Origin: Pseudoalteromonas sp. SMS1
GTDB taxonomy: Bacteria > Pseudomonadota > Gammaproteobacteria > Enterobacterales > Alteromonadaceae
Length of the DNA: 64,000 nucleotides
Assembly (NCBI RefSeq): GCF_021530565.1
Contig: NZ_JAKGBI010000009.1
Location: 1-64,000 of the forward strand
Direction: 5' to 3'
The notes under the pieces are model-generated. The model ran no database searches, was not told the DNA's origin, and saw only the letters and a list, made by a program, of their open reading frames with translations. Within the stretch, counting starts at the first letter, position 1, and the number at the start of each line of letters is the position of its first letter. Shown here piece after piece: positions 12,794 to 24,969 of the stretch. The position numbers and the translations under genes were made by a program.

Positions 12794-13453
12794 ATGACCA
12801 ACAATAATCGAAACCGCCCTTTTTCATCTTCTCCAAAAAACACACTAAACAAAAATAAGAGATATAAGCGTCAAACAAGACAAAAACCCGCAGTTAAACC
12901 GGAAGATGTCAAAGTTGTTTTGTTCAATAAACCCTTTGATGTATTGTGTCAGTTCACCGATGATCAACATCGCAAAACACTCGCTGATTTTATTGATATC
13001 AAATCTGTGTATGCAGCCGGTCGACTAGACAGAGACAGTGAAGGCCTTTTACTGTTAACAAACTGCGGTAAATTACAACACAAGTTGACTGAGCCTAAGA
13101 AAAATACCAATAAAACCTATTGGGTACAAGTAGAAGGAGAGCCTTCCGAACATGCACTAGATGCGTTAAGAGAAGGTGTAGAACTCAAAGATGGCATGAC
13201 CAAACCCGCCAAAATTGAAATTATGCATGAACCCGAAGTATGGCCTCGGAATCCACCAATTCGTGAGCGTAAAAATATTCCAACAAGCTGGTTGAGCATC
13301 ACTATTTCAGAAGGCAGAAATAGACAAGTACGACGAATGACAGCCCATATTGGCTTCCCTACTCTCAGATTGATCCGCTACAGCATTGGCCAGTATACGT
13401 TATCTGGGTTAAATAACGGGCAGTATAGGGTTTTACAAGGAAATAAAGTCTAA
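12794..13453 (+). CDS. rluE: 23S rRNA pseudouridine(2457) synthase
   Basis: Isomerises U2457 of 23S rRNA. Encodes 219 residues: a basic, disordered N-terminal tail (about 1-38), then an RsuA/RluB/E-type catalytic domain. [15 protein letters not shown] carries the catalytic Asp79, and [18 protein letters not shown] and [23 protein letters not shown] match RluE closely. There is no S4 domain, as in RluE. It sits just after icd, as in E. coli, where icd and rluE are also neighbours. Confidence 0.92.
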   Translation: MTNNNRNRPFSSSPKNTLNKNKRYKRQTRQKPAVKPEDVKVVLFNKPFDVLCQFTDDQHRKTLADFIDIKSVYAAGRLDRDSEGLLLLTNCGKLQHKLTEPKKNTNKTYWVQVEGEPSEHALDALREGVELKDGMTKPAKIEIMHEPEVWPRNPPIRERKNIPTSWLSITISEGRNRQVRRMTAHIGFPTLRLIRYSIGQYTLSGLNNGQYRVLQGNKV

Positions 13454-13531
13454 AGTGTGGCTTTTGAGGGGGACCATTTGCATGCTATACTCACGACCTT
13501 TCAAATATTCATATAGATTTACAGCGATATT

Positions 13532-14632
13532 ATGAGCGATAACAGTAACATTAAAGTCATTGTCGGCATGTCTGGTGGCGTGGATTCTTCAGTTTCAGCT
13601 TATCTTTTAAAAGAACAAGGCTATCAGGTAGAAGGCCTTTTCATGAAAAACTGGGAAGAAGACGATAACGATGAATACTGTGCCGCAGCTGAAGATCTAA
13701 AGGATGCGCAAGCGGTTTGTGACAAGCTTGGTATCGAATTGCACACCGTTAATTTTGCGGCTGAGTATTGGGACAACGTATTTGAGTATTTCTTAGAAGA
13801 ATACCGTGCGGGTCGCACACCAAACCCAGATATCATGTGTAACAAAGAAATAAAATTCAAAGCATTTTTAGAGTTTGCTGCTGAAGCACTTGGCGCAGAC
13901 TACATCGCCACTGGCCACTACGTACGTAGAGAAGAACGCGACGGTAAATTCGCGATGTTGAGAGGCCTTGATAACAATAAAGACCAAAGTTATTTCCTTT
14001 ACACTTTAAGCCATGAGCATGTTGCCCAAACACTGTTCCCTGTCGGTGAAATTGAAAAACCAGAAGTGCGTCGTATTGCCGAAGATCAAGGCCTAATTAC
14101 GCACAATAAAAAAGACAGCACTGGTATTTGCTTCATTGGCGAACGTAAGTTTAAAGACTTTTTACAAAAGTTTTTGCCTGCGCAACCCGGTAAGATTGAA
14201 GATACAGAGGGTAACCATGTCGGTGAACATGAAGGTTTAATGTACCATACACTTGGGCAACGAAAAGGTCTATTAATCGGGGGCATGAAAGAAGGTTCTG
14301 GTGAACCATGGTATGTTGTTGATAAAGATATAAAACGCAATGTGCTTGTGGTTGGCCAAGGCAAAGATCACCCTAGATTATACAGCAATGGCTTAAATGC
14401 GAACCAACTACACTGGGTAGACAGAGAAGGTCCACAAGGCACAACTCGCTGCACAGTAAAAACACGTTACAGGCAAGAAGACATCCCATGTACATTACTC
14501 GTGGGACAAGACGGCATGGCGCGCGTTTTATTCGACGAGCCACAAAAAGCAGTGACACCAGGTCAATCAGCAGTATTCTATTTAGATGATGCCTGCTTAG
14601 GCGGTGGTATCATTGAGTCGGTGATCAAATAA
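13532..14632 (+). CDS. mnmA: tRNA-specific 2-thiouridylase
   Basis: Thiolates U34 of tRNA-Lys, -Glu and -Gln using sulfur relayed by the Tus proteins. Encodes 366 residues. The PP-loop is [15 protein letters not shown] near residue 12. Catalytic cysteines lie in [12 protein letters not shown] and in [12 protein letters not shown]. The central and C-terminal barrels carry [17 protein letters not shown]. Its stop codon shares one base with the hflD ATG, so translation is coupled. Confidence 0.96.
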   Translation: MSDNSNIKVIVGMSGGVDSSVSAYLLKEQGYQVEGLFMKNWEEDDNDEYCAAAEDLKDAQAVCDKLGIELHTVNFAAEYWDNVFEYFLEEYRAGRTPNPDIMCNKEIKFKAFLEFAAEALGADYIATGHYVRREERDGKFAMLRGLDNNKDQSYFLYTLSHEHVAQTLFPVGEIEKPEVRRIAEDQGLITHNKKDSTGICFIGERKFKDFLQKFLPAQPGKIEDTEGNHVGEHEGLMYHTLGQRKGLLIGGMKEGSGEPWYVVDKDIKRNVLVVGQGKDHPRLYSNGLNANQLHWVDREGPQGTTRCTVKTRYRQEDIPCTLLVGQDGMARVLFDEPQKAVTPGQSAVFYLDDACLGGGIIESVIK

Positions 14633-15234
14633 TGCAGCCAAAAGTAGTCATTCCACTTGCCGCTATTTGTCAAATAGCAAAGCTTGTACAAAAATGTGCA
14701 CGATACGGTACTTTTAACGAAAATGAAGTGCATACTTTTTTACAAAGCATTTTGAATACTGCGCCTAAAAATCCAGAAGATGTCTATGATGATCACTTTG
14801 CCCTGAAAGGTGGTTATCAAGCACTGGTATCTCAACTCTCCAGCGAGGGTGAGAAAGACGTCGAAATAGTCAAATACGTTGGGAGCCTTATGCAACTGGA
14901 GAGAGCGCTTTCTAGTAATCCTGACGTGTTTAATGAGTTAGCAAAACGAATCGAGCAAGTAGAACGCCAAACGCTTCATTTCAATGTTTATGATGAGCAA
15001 ATCCTTGGTGCTTTCGCTGATATCTATACCCAAGTTATCAGTCCGGCGGGACCCAAAATTCAAGTATTTGGTAAGCCAGACTTGCTACAACAAACTCATA
15101 TACAGCACAAAATCAGAGCTTTATTGTTAGCTGGAATACGAAGTGCAGTACTGTGGCGACAGCTAGGCGGTAAACGCCGACACTTTTTCTTTTCAAAGAA
15201 GAAGATTATTGCCACAGCGCAACAATTTATATAA
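14632..15234 (+). CDS. hflD: High-frequency lysogenization protein HflD homologue
   Basis: 200 residues, mostly helical, close to E. coli HflD (213). The block VQKCARYGTFNENE resembles the family's 'VQQLAHQGHC' segment, and the position between mnmA and purB is the conserved one. In E. coli it is a peripheral membrane protein that binds lambda CII; its normal cellular role is unclear. It starts inside the mnmA stop codon and is followed by purB after 35 bases. Confidence 0.88.
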   Translation: MQPKVVIPLAAICQIAKLVQKCARYGTFNENEVHTFLQSILNTAPKNPEDVYDDHFALKGGYQALVSQLSSEGEKDVEIVKYVGSLMQLERALSSNPDVFNELAKRIEQVERQTLHFNVYDEQILGAFADIYTQVISPAGPKIQVFGKPDLLQQTHIQHKIRALLLAGIRSAVLWRQLGGKRRHFFFSKKKIIATAQQFI

Positions 15235-15257
15235 ATATCGTTCAAAAAACCAATTAG

Positions 15258-16640
<1,383 letters not shown>

Positions 16641-16663
16641 TCTAATTAAACTTAGATATAATT

Positions 16664-16707
16664 AAGCGAAAGAAACGGTAATGTGTCCGTTACTTTCGCT
16701 TTTTTTA
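16664..16707 (+). terminator. Intrinsic terminator downstream of purB
   Basis: AAGCGAAAG (16664-16672) pairs with CTTTCGCTT (16693-16701), with an inner ACGG/CCGT stem. A run of T follows directly, ending 10 bases before roxA. Confidence 0.85.
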
Positions 16708-16717
16708 TGGGGAAAAT

Positions 16718-17872
16718 ATGTATCAGCTGTCTATTAATGGCATGACTAAACAAGCCTTTTTATCAGAGTTTTGGCAAAAAAAGCCATTGTTAATCAAAGG
16801 TGGTTTTACCAATTTTGAAGATCCTCTCTCAGCGGAGGAGCTTGCTGGGCTAGCAATGGAAGAAGCGATTGAATCTCGCTTAATTACAAATCACGAAGGA
16901 AATTGGCAAGCACATCATGGGCCATTTGAAGATTTCTCAAAATTAACAGAGACACACAGTACACTGTTAGTACAGGCGGTTGATCATTGGCACCCAACAG
17001 CAGCAGCACTCTTAGAGCCATTTCGATTTATACCAAACTGGCGTATTGATGATCTCATGATCAGCTTTTCAACACCTCACGGTGGTGTTGGTCCGCATCT
17101 AGACCAGTACGACGTTTTTATCATTCAAGGCCAAGGTAAAAGAAGGTGGCGTGTCGGGTTACCTGACGCAAGCTTAAAACAGTTTACGAAAGACAAAGCC
17201 TTGCTCCAAGTAGAACAATTTGATGCTGTCATTGATCATGAGTTAGAACCTGGTGATATTCTCTACATTCCTCCAGGTTGTCCACATGAAGGGTATGCTG
17301 TAGAAAATGCGTTAAACTACTCGGTTGGTTTCAGAGCACCAGATCAAAAAGACCTCATTAGCAGCTTCGCAGACCACATTATTGATGAAGAAGCTGGGAA
17401 GCGCCGTTACAGCGATGCAAATTTAAATTTGAGATCTTCCCTTGGCGAAATCAATACTGAAGATAAAGCACGCGTGCGTACGCTACTAAACACATTGATA
17501 AATGACGATGAACTATACAGCCAATGGCTTGGCACATTTTTAAGTCAGCCTAAGCATGAAATGGACCTCGCCCCTCTTGAGGATGCACTTGTTGCAGATA
17601 GTTTAACAGATGAGATCTCGCCGGAAGATGTCATTTACAAAGCGGGTGGCGTTAGAGCAATGTATCAAGTGTTAAGTGATAAAATACTCTTGAGTATCAA
17701 CGGCGATACCTATCAAATTCAGAATGAATACCTTGAGCAGGTAAAATTGTTAACTGATGAAACATTTTTTTCATTTAATGAGGTAAAACCAGCACTAAAT
17801 AGCTTGGAATTCAAACAAACGTTAACTACGCTTATAAATGACGGGCTTTACTTTGTAGAAGCTTGGTCTTAA
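16718..17872 (+). CDS. roxA: Ribosomal protein uL16 3-hydroxylase (JmjC-type 2-oxoglutarate oxygenase)
   Basis: Iron- and 2-oxoglutarate-dependent oxygenase that hydroxylates an arginine of ribosomal protein uL16 (YcfD in E. coli). Encodes 384 residues (E. coli 373). Iron ligands are seen as HLDQYD (His127, Asp129) and PPGCPHEGYA (His190). FIIQGQGKRRWRVG and GDILYIPPG are near-identical to E. coli YcfD, and the C-terminal winged-helix region is present. It lies directly behind the purB terminator, with a GGGGAAAA ribosome site. Its activity is reported to depend on oxygen. Confidence 0.94.
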   Translation: MYQLSINGMTKQAFLSEFWQKKPLLIKGGFTNFEDPLSAEELAGLAMEEAIESRLITNHEGNWQAHHGPFEDFSKLTETHSTLLVQAVDHWHPTAAALLEPFRFIPNWRIDDLMISFSTPHGGVGPHLDQYDVFIIQGQGKRRWRVGLPDASLKQFTKDKALLQVEQFDAVIDHELEPGDILYIPPGCPHEGYAVENALNYSVGFRAPDQKDLISSFADHIIDEEAGKRRYSDANLNLRSSLGEINTEDKARVRTLLNTLINDDELYSQWLGTFLSQPKHEMDLAPLEDALVADSLTDEISPEDVIYKAGGVRAMYQVLSDKILLSINGDTYQIQNEYLEQVKLLTDETFFSFNEVKPALNSLEFKQTLTTLINDGLYFVEAWS

Positions 17873-17905
17873 TGCCTGACCTACAGGGTCAACCAAAGAA
17901 TAAAG

Positions 17906-17926
17906 GTGCCATAAAATTTATGGCAC
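17906..17926 (+). terminator. Weak hairpin downstream of roxA
   Basis: GTGCCATA (17906-17913) pairs with TATGGCAC (17919-17926) around 5 bases. It is followed by TTAATAATAA rather than a T-run, so it is a weak candidate. Confidence 0.4.
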
Positions 17927-17999
17927 TTAATAATAATAGGGGTTGAAACTTCCCTTATTCGTCAGGACGTGTTGAATGATTTTTCGCTAAGAGGTCATC

Positions 18000-18458
18000 A
18001 TGATTTATCACGTCGACAAAGTGAGTTGGAAACAAACTCAGGGACAACTGCGCCAAATTCGTGAGCGTGTATTCGTATGTGAGTTACACCTGCCTAAAAA
18101 TGTTGAGTTTGACCAACATGATACAACAGCGGATCATGTTTTGATCCGAGATGAAAATCAACAAGTAGTTGGGACTGGAAGGTTATGCAGCGATGGCCTG
18201 ATAAGTAGAGTCGCAATAATTAAAGCACATCGAAACCGCGAAGCTTATCAATCACTCATTGGTTATCTTGCGGATTTAGCCCAGCAAAAAGGGCTCAAAG
18301 AGGTGTTTGTACAGTGTATACTTGACGAAGTGCCAACCTTTCTGAAGTCAGGGTTTAGTAAACAAGGTTCTGTGTTTATGGAAGCAGGTATCCCTAGGCA
18401 ACGGCTTAAGTGCCCTGCTTCAATGATCAACTCAGAACCATTTACGATGCTTCATTAG
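18000..18458 (+). CDS. GNAT-family N-acetyltransferase
   Basis: 152 residues of GNAT fold, in the YjcF/ElaA-like subgroup. The N-terminal part reads IRERVFVCELHLPKNVEFDQHD, typical of that subgroup. The central strand VVGTGRLCSDG is followed by SRVAIIKAHRNREAYQSLI, the acetyl-CoA-binding turn. A late FLKSGFSKQGSVFMEAGIPRQ is the usual substrate-side loop. The substrate is unknown. It is convergent with and overlaps the DUF4826 gene by 17 bases. Confidence 0.8.
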   Translation: MIYHVDKVSWKQTQGQLRQIRERVFVCELHLPKNVEFDQHDTTADHVLIRDENQQVVGTGRLCSDGLISRVAIIKAHRNREAYQSLIGYLADLAQQKGLKEVFVQCILDEVPTFLKSGFSKQGSVFMEAGIPRQRLKCPASMINSEPFTMLH

Positions 18459-18885
18459 CCCAAACTTGATCATTCTCGTACAAGTCATACAACGCATGCG
18501 CCCTATTGACAAGTAAGTTTGCAAAATCTAATTGAGTTTTATCTTTGACACCTGATGCAACAATCCCGTCGGCCTTTAATTGCCATTGGAAAGAAAAATA
18601 ACGCAGCACGTCTCGTGGGTTTGATGCCGCAGATTCATCAGCGGCATCAGTTGGCATTTGCCCTGATATAGCCCAATATGCTTTCCCTTTCGGATCCTTA
18701 AACTTCCATATCGCAATTACAGGTGCTAGAAGGCGGCAATCTTTTTCGACAACTTTCGTCGTGATGATGCCTTTTTCGGCCAGAAATTTTTGTGCTGCTT
18801 GCAGGTGTTCTCGCTGCCACAGAGCAAAACGTTGCTGCTTCTGTTCTTCGGTCAATGCTTGCTCGACGTGATTATTTTCGCTCAT
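18442..18885 (-). CDS. DUF4826 family protein
   Basis: 147 residues, cytosolic, with no signal peptide or membrane segment. The central block (APVIAIWKFKD, YWAISGQMPTD, RDVLRYFSFQWQLKAD) matches what I recall of DUF4826, a family confined to marine gammaproteobacteria and without known function. The last 17 bases of the gene lie inside the converging GNAT gene. The ATG follows a weak GAAG ribosome site. Confidence 0.65.
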   Translation of the reverse strand: MSENNHVEQALTEEQKQQRFALWQREHLQAAQKFLAEKGIITTKVVEKDCRLLAPVIAIWKFKDPKGKAYWAISGQMPTDAADESAASNPRDVLRYFSFQWQLKADGIVASGVKDKTQLDFANLLVNRAHALYDLYENDQVWANEAS

Positions 18886-19032
18886 TTTATTACTTCTCTT
18901 ATTTTTTCTTCACTCTATTAATTTCGTTAACCACTTGCAACCAAGAATAGGCCAAGATACAAAACAAATTTAAATTTGCACAATAATCATACTTTACTAG
19001 GCTAAAAATAATCCAACAAAGGATTTAGTAAA

Positions 19033-20178
19033 ATGCGCTTGTTTGTATCGTATTCAACGCCCATCATTGTTTTGGTTATTGGTCTGTTATTCACAGATTC
19101 ACTAATCGTAACTATCGTCACGAGTGTGCTCGCCGCCTTGGGTCTACTGCTACAGAAAATTGCACTGTCTGACGAAGACAATAAAGACACCGAACACGAC
19201 CTCGACGCTGTTAATAATGCGTTGGAAAGTCAGCAAAACATTCAGGATGATTTGGCTTGCCTTGAGAAACTGAGCAGCGTCATTATTCCCCAACTTATCG
19301 CTCAGGTTAGCGCAGCGAGAGAGCAAACAAAAACATCCGTCGTGAATATGTCTGGAGAGTTTTCCCAGTTAGTTACCAATATTTCCGATACGCTTGAAAG
19401 AACTAACTCAGACAGTGGACATAGTCTACAGGAAGTCTCTGAAACCAGTCGCGATAAGTTAAATGGTGTCTTGCAGTATATCGAACAAACAAACGACTCT
19501 CAGGCACAAATGACATCCACAATTAGCGATTTAGTTATAAAAAGCAATGAGTTGCAAACTATGTCAGTGGATGTATCAAAAATCGCGGAACAAACTAATT
19601 TACTGGCGTTAAATGCTTCAATCGAAGCAGCAAGGGCGGGCGAAAATGGCCGTGGTTTTGCCGTTGTGGCGGACGAAGTGAGATCACTGGCCAATTCAAG
19701 TGGCGAGACGGGCGTACGTATAGGTCAATTAGTAGAAAGTATTGCCAATGCGATGCGAACATCCATGGACATGATGAACGCAGAACTAGAAAAGAAACAA
19801 GCGTTGACTGAAAAATACCGAACAGAAATCAATCAGGTCGTTGATGAGTGGCTGGTGCTTTCTCAACAAATGCAAACACAAGCAGCCGAACTGCATACGT
19901 CCAATATAGATATACGTGAAAAAATTTCTCAAATCCTCGTTGACCTGCAATTTCAAGACAGAGTTGATCAAATTCAAGACAGTGTGAACATCGCCTTGAA
20001 CATTATGGTGGAAGAAATTGATCAGTTCATTGCCAGCAGAAGAGATTGTAAATCCGCACAATTTAATCACCAAAGAATTAGCCAAGAGCTGAAGAAAACA
20101 GCCGCAACCAACGAACAAAGAAACATTTTGTCGAAGAGTCGTGGCGACGACACAGTCGATGACTTAACTTTCTTATGA
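19033..20178 (+). CDS. Membrane-anchored methyl-accepting chemotaxis protein lacking a sensor domain
   Basis: 381 residues. Two hydrophobic stretches fill residues 5-42 with almost no periplasmic loop. A long cytoplasmic helical domain follows, with the signalling hairpin tip [32 protein letters not shown]. There is no HAMP domain and no recognisable ligand domain, so any input must come from the membrane or from the cytoplasm. Near the C terminus [14 protein letters not shown] recurs in receptors of this short type. It is first in a ten-gene chemosensory operon. AAAGGA lies upstream of the ATG. Confidence 0.88.
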   Translation: MRLFVSYSTPIIVLVIGLLFTDSLIVTIVTSVLAALGLLLQKIALSDEDNKDTEHDLDAVNNALESQQNIQDDLACLEKLSSVIIPQLIAQVSAAREQTKTSVVNMSGEFSQLVTNISDTLERTNSDSGHSLQEVSETSRDKLNGVLQYIEQTNDSQAQMTSTISDLVIKSNELQTMSVDVSKIAEQTNLLALNASIEAARAGENGRGFAVVADEVRSLANSSGETGVRIGQLVESIANAMRTSMDMMNAELEKKQALTEKYRTEINQVVDEWLVLSQQMQTQAAELHTSNIDIREKISQILVDLQFQDRVDQIQDSVNIALNIMVEEIDQFIASRRDCKSAQFNHQRISQELKKTAATNEQRNILSKSRGDDTVDDLTFL

Positions 20179-20185
20179 GGAAATT

Positions 20186-20554
20186 ATGAGTAAAACAATT
20201 TTAGTCGTAGATGATTCTGATTCTCTCAGACAAGTGGTAAATATCGCGCTTACAGGCGCAGGCTTTAACGTCGTTGAAGCCAGAGACGGAAAGGATGCCC
20301 TCACCAAACTTAACGGTAATAAGATTCATCTCATTATAAGTGATGTAAATATGCCTAATATGAATGGCATTGAATTCGTTAAACAGGCAAAACAACTGCC
20401 GCAATATAAGTTTACGCCTGTGATTATGCTAACGACAGAAAATCAACAAAGCATGATGGAGGAAGGTAAGAAAGCAGGTGCAAAAGCTTGGATGGTCAAG
20501 CCGTTTAAGCCAGCGCAGATGCTACAAGCGGTATCTAAGTTATTAATGATGTAG
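20186..20554 (+). CDS. CheY-like single-domain response regulator
   Basis: 122-residue receiver domain alone. Phospho-acceptor Asp53 lies in LIISDVNMPNMNG, with the acidic pair VVDDSD at 9-10. The switch Thr is in VIMLTTE and the conserved Lys in AWMVKPFKP. It resembles the PilG/CheY group. It is 7 bases after the receptor gene and precedes the STAS gene. It is the likely phosphorylation target of the CheA encoded in this operon; its binding partner is unknown because no motor gene is present. Confidence 0.93.
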   Translation: MSKTILVVDDSDSLRQVVNIALTGAGFNVVEARDGKDALTKLNGNKIHLIISDVNMPNMNGIEFVKQAKQLPQYKFTPVIMLTTENQQSMMEEGKKAGAKAWMVKPFKPAQMLQAVSKLLMM

Positions 20555-20564
20555 AGAGTTTGGT

Positions 20565-20840
20565 ATGTCTGAGTGTTTTAAGTTCCCTTCTGAGCTCACG
20601 ATCTATGAAGTTCAGGAAACATTTAATGAAGTGAAGTCATATATTTCAGACAAGGAAGAAGTGTCGTTTGACTTTAGTGAGACCACTGAAGTCGACTCAG
20701 CTGGTTTGCAATTGATAATTTGGGTCGTTTATCACAGTCAAAAAGTTGGACTTAATGTAGTAACAATTTCTACAAATGAGTTAATTGAAGCACGATTTGA
20801 AAAACTGGGTGTCGGAATATCCGCCCCACAAATTGAGTAA
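20565..20840 (+). CDS. STAS-domain protein (anti-anti-sigma-like)
   Basis: 91 residues forming one STAS domain. The site VSFDFSETTEVDSAGLQLI carries the usual Asp-Ser pair, where serine is the phosphorylation site in SpoIIAA-like proteins. No partner kinase or anti-sigma factor is encoded in this operon. It lies between a CheY-like gene and cheA, so I infer it is a module of the chemosensory array or its output, not a sigma-factor switch. It has short spacings of 10 and 9 bases to its neighbours. Confidence 0.85.
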   Translation: MSECFKFPSELTIYEVQETFNEVKSYISDKEEVSFDFSETTEVDSAGLQLIIWVVYHSQKVGLNVVTISTNELIEARFEKLGVGISAPQIE

Positions 20841-20849
20841 GGGACAAAT

Positions 20850-22961
20850 ATGTCTATTGATTTGTCTTCAGCCATCGCGACTTTTGTTACAGAATCAAAA
20901 GAGCTTTTGCAGGAAATGGAAAATGGTCTTTTAGATCTCGAGACAGAGACTTCGGACGAGCATGCGAATGAAATCATCAATGCACTGTTTAGGGCCATTC
21001 ATACGATAAAAGGCAGTGCGGGTATATTTGATTTTGAGCATGTCGTGACGCTCACCCATATTGCAGAAACTTTGCTCGAAGACGCTCGCAATGGCAATCT
21101 ACAGTTAGATAAGGAACTGATCTCCCTCTATCTGGAAACACGAGACGCAACTGAAACCCTGATTGTACTTGCCGCCTCAGAGACCGCGCCAGACCAAGTA
21201 CTGTTATCCAAGGTGGACAACCTCGTTGCATGCTTTTCAAAATACATAGACGCAGAAACCGAAACAATCGATCACCAGTCAACAAACTTAAATACGGGTG
21301 ATAGGTCATTAGATAATACGCGCTGGATTGTTTTCTTTGTGCCCAATGAAAACGTATTGAGAAATGGGTTAGACCCCTACTCTTTTATTCACTATTTAGA
21401 TGCTGAAACTACTAATTTGCGTGTTGATACTTGGTTTGACGGCATGTTTGGACCACAACATTTTGACCCAGAATCCAATTATCTATCCTTTGTCATATCT
21501 TTTGAATCTGACAAATCAAAAGACGAGATTGTGGATGTTTTTGAATTTATTCAAAGTGAAGCGTATATCGCAGTTCTGCAACCGAAAGGCAGTGTTGATG
21601 TTTTAAAACAGAGTATTCAGCGCTATCAGGACTTTGACTTTATCATTGAGTCACTGCGAAAAGCCGACGACTCCTTTTTAGATATCGTTAAGCTCCTGAA
21701 TAACGACCCCGCAGAAAGCGAAGCGCAAATATCTACGCCTGCTGGCGATGCCCCCGTGCAGGCGCCTTCAAAGATACACAAAAGTAAAACCTTAAGAGTA
21801 GAAGCCTTAAAGTTGGATAGGCTGATTGATCAAGTGGGCGAAATGGTCATAACAGGCGCACGAACGAATTTACTTGCCCACGAAACAGGGAATGAAACTC
21901 TGATAGAAGCCATGGCTTTACTTGAGCGGCTGGTGGAGAACATTCGCGATAGTTCTTTGAAACTTAGAATGGTGCAAATTGGCGAAACATTCAATAAATT
22001 CAAGCGTGTAGTGCGAGATATTGCGGATGAGTTAGGGAAGCAAGTTGACCTCACCATTATCGGGGCTGAAACAGAGCTGGATAAAACCTTTGTTGAAAAA
22101 GTCAGTGATCCGTTAATGCACATCGTTAGAAACGCTATCGATCATGGTATCGAAGATCCTGAAACTCGCTTAGCGCAAGGCAAAACAGAGCAAGGGCAGC
22201 TGACTTTGAAAGCATATCACGACTCGGGCTCTATCGTGATAGAGGTCAGTGATGATGGAAAAGGGTTAGATCAAGCGCGTATCTTGCAAAGAGCGGTTGA
22301 CAGAGGCTTAGTATCTGCCAATCAAACGTTGCAAGAAAAAGACATCAACCTACTTATTTTTGAACCAGGCTTTTCTACCGCCGAATCAATCACCAACATC
22401 TCAGGTCGTGGTGTAGGCATGGATGTCGTCAAGAGGAATATTGACAGCTTAAGAGGCAGTGTTGAGGTTGAAAGCGTACAGGGAGAAGGGTCAACTATAT
22501 TGATCCGCCTACCACTGACATTGTCCATAATTGACGGTTTTATGTTTGAAGTTCATAAGGAAAATTATGTTATACCACTTGATACGGTCGTTGAGTGCTT
22601 GGAGCTCCACGAAGTCGTGTCAGAGCAAGACATACAGGATAAAAGTTACATTAATTTGCGCACAGAAGTACTGCCATTCATACGGCTTCGCACCTTATTT
22701 GGCATTGAAGAACAAATTGATCACACAAGAGAATCTTTAGTCATCGTTCAATTTGGTACTTTGCGCGCGGGTTTGGTTGTTGACTCCCTAAAAGGCGAGT
22801 TTCAGACAGTTGTTAAGCCACTAGGAAGGTTGTTCGAAGGACTCAAATGTATTAGTGGCGCGACGATTTTGGGCAGTGGTAACGTCGCAATTATTCTGGA
22901 CGTATCAGCGCTCATTAAGTCAGCTATTTCAGTGTATGAAGCATTAGAGAAAAAACATTAG
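20850..22961 (+). CDS. cheA: Chemotaxis histidine kinase CheA
   Basis: 703 residues. The HPt domain carries phosphorylatable His51 in [10 protein letters not shown]. Residues about 155-250 hold an extra alpha/beta domain ([14 protein letters not shown] and following) that replaces the usual CheY-binding P2. The dimerisation domain begins at [21 protein letters not shown]. The ATPase has [17 protein letters not shown] (N box), VSDDGKGLD (G1) and [13 protein letters not shown] (G2). A CheW-like domain is C-terminal. It autophosphorylates in response to the receptors and donates to the CheY- and CheB-type proteins here. Confidence 0.95.
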   Translation: MSIDLSSAIATFVTESKELLQEMENGLLDLETETSDEHANEIINALFRAIHTIKGSAGIFDFEHVVTLTHIAETLLEDARNGNLQLDKELISLYLETRDATETLIVLAASETAPDQVLLSKVDNLVACFSKYIDAETETIDHQSTNLNTGDRSLDNTRWIVFFVPNENVLRNGLDPYSFIHYLDAETTNLRVDTWFDGMFGPQHFDPESNYLSFVISFESDKSKDEIVDVFEFIQSEAYIAVLQPKGSVDVLKQSIQRYQDFDFIIESLRKADDSFLDIVKLLNNDPAESEAQISTPAGDAPVQAPSKIHKSKTLRVEALKLDRLIDQVGEMVITGARTNLLAHETGNETLIEAMALLERLVENIRDSSLKLRMVQIGETFNKFKRVVRDIADELGKQVDLTIIGAETELDKTFVEKVSDPLMHIVRNAIDHGIEDPETRLAQGKTEQGQLTLKAYHDSGSIVIEVSDDGKGLDQARILQRAVDRGLVSANQTLQEKDINLLIFEPGFSTAESITNISGRGVGMDVVKRNIDSLRGSVEVESVQGEGSTILIRLPLTLSIIDGFMFEVHKENYVIPLDTVVECLELHEVVSEQDIQDKSYINLRTEVLPFIRLRTLFGIEEQIDHTRESLVIVQFGTLRAGLVVDSLKGEFQTVVKPLGRLFEGLKCISGATILGSGNVAIILDVSALIKSAISVYEALEKKH

Positions 22962-22981
22962 GCGATACCCGGAGAACGAAC

Positions 22982-24964
22982 ATGTTTAAGAACTTCACTA
23001 TTCGCAATAAGATAATTCTTGCGATGTTTACCATGGGACTGTTGCTGCTTGTAATAGCCATGTCGGTACAACTCAAAAATGGGGAAATTGAAGAGTTTGC
23101 AGTTGACGTTGGTAAGGTTGACATTCCTGAAACAATTTACGCGCTTAATATGCTCGACGAGCTGGGCGACATGAACAGTAATGTACTTGAGTATATAGCA
23201 GGTGAATCAGACGAAAGTGAAGACTTTAGATCAAACTACAACGAGTTTATTCGCTATTTGGACGACCTCAAGCAGCTAGGTACTGTCAGCAACTCCCTCA
23301 TCCGCCAGCTAGAAGAGCTGGTCACACGTTACGCCAATGAAAATCAAGAACTCATTTTTGACAGGTTTGACCCTTTGATGGAAGCCAAAGCAATAGATAA
23401 GTATGACTACCTCAATAAAGAGTTTGCGATTCCACTCGAGCAATTACTGGATACTTTAAAAGAAGAAGAAGTAGCGGATGCCGGTAGCAGTGGAGATTTT
23501 AATGAAGTGGTCAATGACGACTTACCAGGTGTGCGATATTACCTTGAGCTCATCGACGAACAAGGTGACATGATGAGCTCACTCAATGCATATATGCGCG
23601 GTGCGCTTGGCGCGGATGCTGCCTTTGAAAAAGACGCCAGAACATTTACTGGATTTTTAGCTGACCTTAAACCTCTGGAAAGAAAACCGCCTGAAATTAA
23701 AGCACTCAGTGAAGTAGAGAGAATGTATCTTGAACTCTACAACGGCGGAAAAGAAATATTCGCGATGTACGACCCCCGTAACAAGATCAAAGCATCGAGC
23801 GATGTTGACCGATTAGAACACGAGGTGTTCAACAAAATCGAAGATTTACTTGAGGAAATTTCGAATGAAGCCATTCAAGAAGGTGACGACTCTTTAAATT
23901 CGTTGGTTACCGCAGCGCGTGAAAGTATATCGCTGGTGTGGGCGCTGCTCGTCGTCGCAATAATACTCGCTACCGCAACAGCTGCCTTTTTGATCCGAGG
24001 TATTGTCATCCCAATCAATGCACTTGCAGAAGCCGCTGAAGACTTAAGATCTGGAGAAGGTGATTTGACTCGTCGGATCCCTGATTTTGGCAATGACGAA
24101 ATTGGCGAGACGGCGCGCAGCTTCAACGGTTTCATTGAACGTTTACAAAATATTTTGTTGGATATACAAGAATCTGTCGAGTCTATCGCCCACAGCACCA
24201 ACGAGGTTGGCACTACTTCGAGGATGTTAAGTTCAACATCAAACCAATTAGCAGCAAGTGTTGAAGAGACATCGGCGTCGCTCGAACAAATGAGCTCCTC
24301 TATCTCAATGAATACTGAAAATTCAAAAGTGACGAACGATATCGCGAAGCAATCAAGTAGTGAAGCAAATGACGGTGGACGTGCCGTTAAAGATACCGTT
24401 AAAGCCATGACTCAAATTGCAGAAAAGATAGGTATCATCGAAGACATCGCCTACAAAACTAACCTTTTGGCATTGAACGCGGCAATCGAGGCTGCCAGAG
24501 CTGGTGAGCATGGCAAAGGGTTTGCGGTGGTGGCTGATGAAGTCAGAAAACTTGCTGAGCGTTCACAAGTCGCCGCGCAAGATATCAGTACACTCGCAGA
24601 CAACAGTGTGAAGATCGCACAACATGCCGGCGGTATGTTAGACCGTATGGTGCCAAATATTGGAAAAACGGCCGATTTAGTGCAAGAAATCACGGCCGCT
24701 TCTACAGAGCAAAGTACCAGTGTTGCGGAAATCAATAGAACGGTATCCCAGTTAGATGAAATTGCTCAGCAAAACGCGTCTGCTTCTGAAGAGCTCGCGT
24801 CAACGGCAAAAATGGTGCAAGACCAAACCAGCGACATTCGCTCTACGGTTAACTACTTTAAACTGAGTAATGATAGGCAAATGATGAAACTAAGACGCTC
24901 AGTACAGGAAGGGAAATCTCCCAATTCTATGCCAGAAGAAGGCTACACACCATTTGATGAGTAA
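22982..24964 (+). CDS. Methyl-accepting chemotaxis protein with duplicated helical sensor and HAMP
   Basis: 660 residues. TM1 is about 9-29, the periplasmic sensor about 30-315 and TM2 about 316-338. HAMP follows ([23 protein letters not shown]), then the signalling domain with tip [31 protein letters not shown]. The sensor is acidic and all-helical and appears to contain two related halves: [17 protein letters not shown] and [18 protein letters not shown] begin equivalent segments. The C terminus lacks a NWETF-like CheR/CheB tether. A GGAG ribosome site precedes the ATG. Confidence 0.93.
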   Translation: MFKNFTIRNKIILAMFTMGLLLLVIAMSVQLKNGEIEEFAVDVGKVDIPETIYALNMLDELGDMNSNVLEYIAGESDESEDFRSNYNEFIRYLDDLKQLGTVSNSLIRQLEELVTRYANENQELIFDRFDPLMEAKAIDKYDYLNKEFAIPLEQLLDTLKEEEVADAGSSGDFNEVVNDDLPGVRYYLELIDEQGDMMSSLNAYMRGALGADAAFEKDARTFTGFLADLKPLERKPPEIKALSEVERMYLELYNGGKEIFAMYDPRNKIKASSDVDRLEHEVFNKIEDLLEEISNEAIQEGDDSLNSLVTAARESISLVWALLVVAIILATATAAFLIRGIVIPINALAEAAEDLRSGEGDLTRRIPDFGNDEIGETARSFNGFIERLQNILLDIQESVESIAHSTNEVGTTSRMLSSTSNQLAASVEETSASLEQMSSSISMNTENSKVTNDIAKQSSSEANDGGRAVKDTVKAMTQIAEKIGIIEDIAYKTNLLALNAAIEAARAGEHGKGFAVVADEVRKLAERSQVAAQDISTLADNSVKIAQHAGGMLDRMVPNIGKTADLVQEITAASTEQSTSVAEINRTVSQLDEIAQQNASASEELASTAKMVQDQTSDIRSTVNYFKLSNDRQMMKLRRSVQEGKSPNSMPEEGYTPFDE

Positions 24965-24969
24965 CGATT

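Noticed and set aside
23875..24408. 177-codon minus-strand frame in the second receptor gene
   Set aside because: Shadow of the helical signalling domain, with no independent support.
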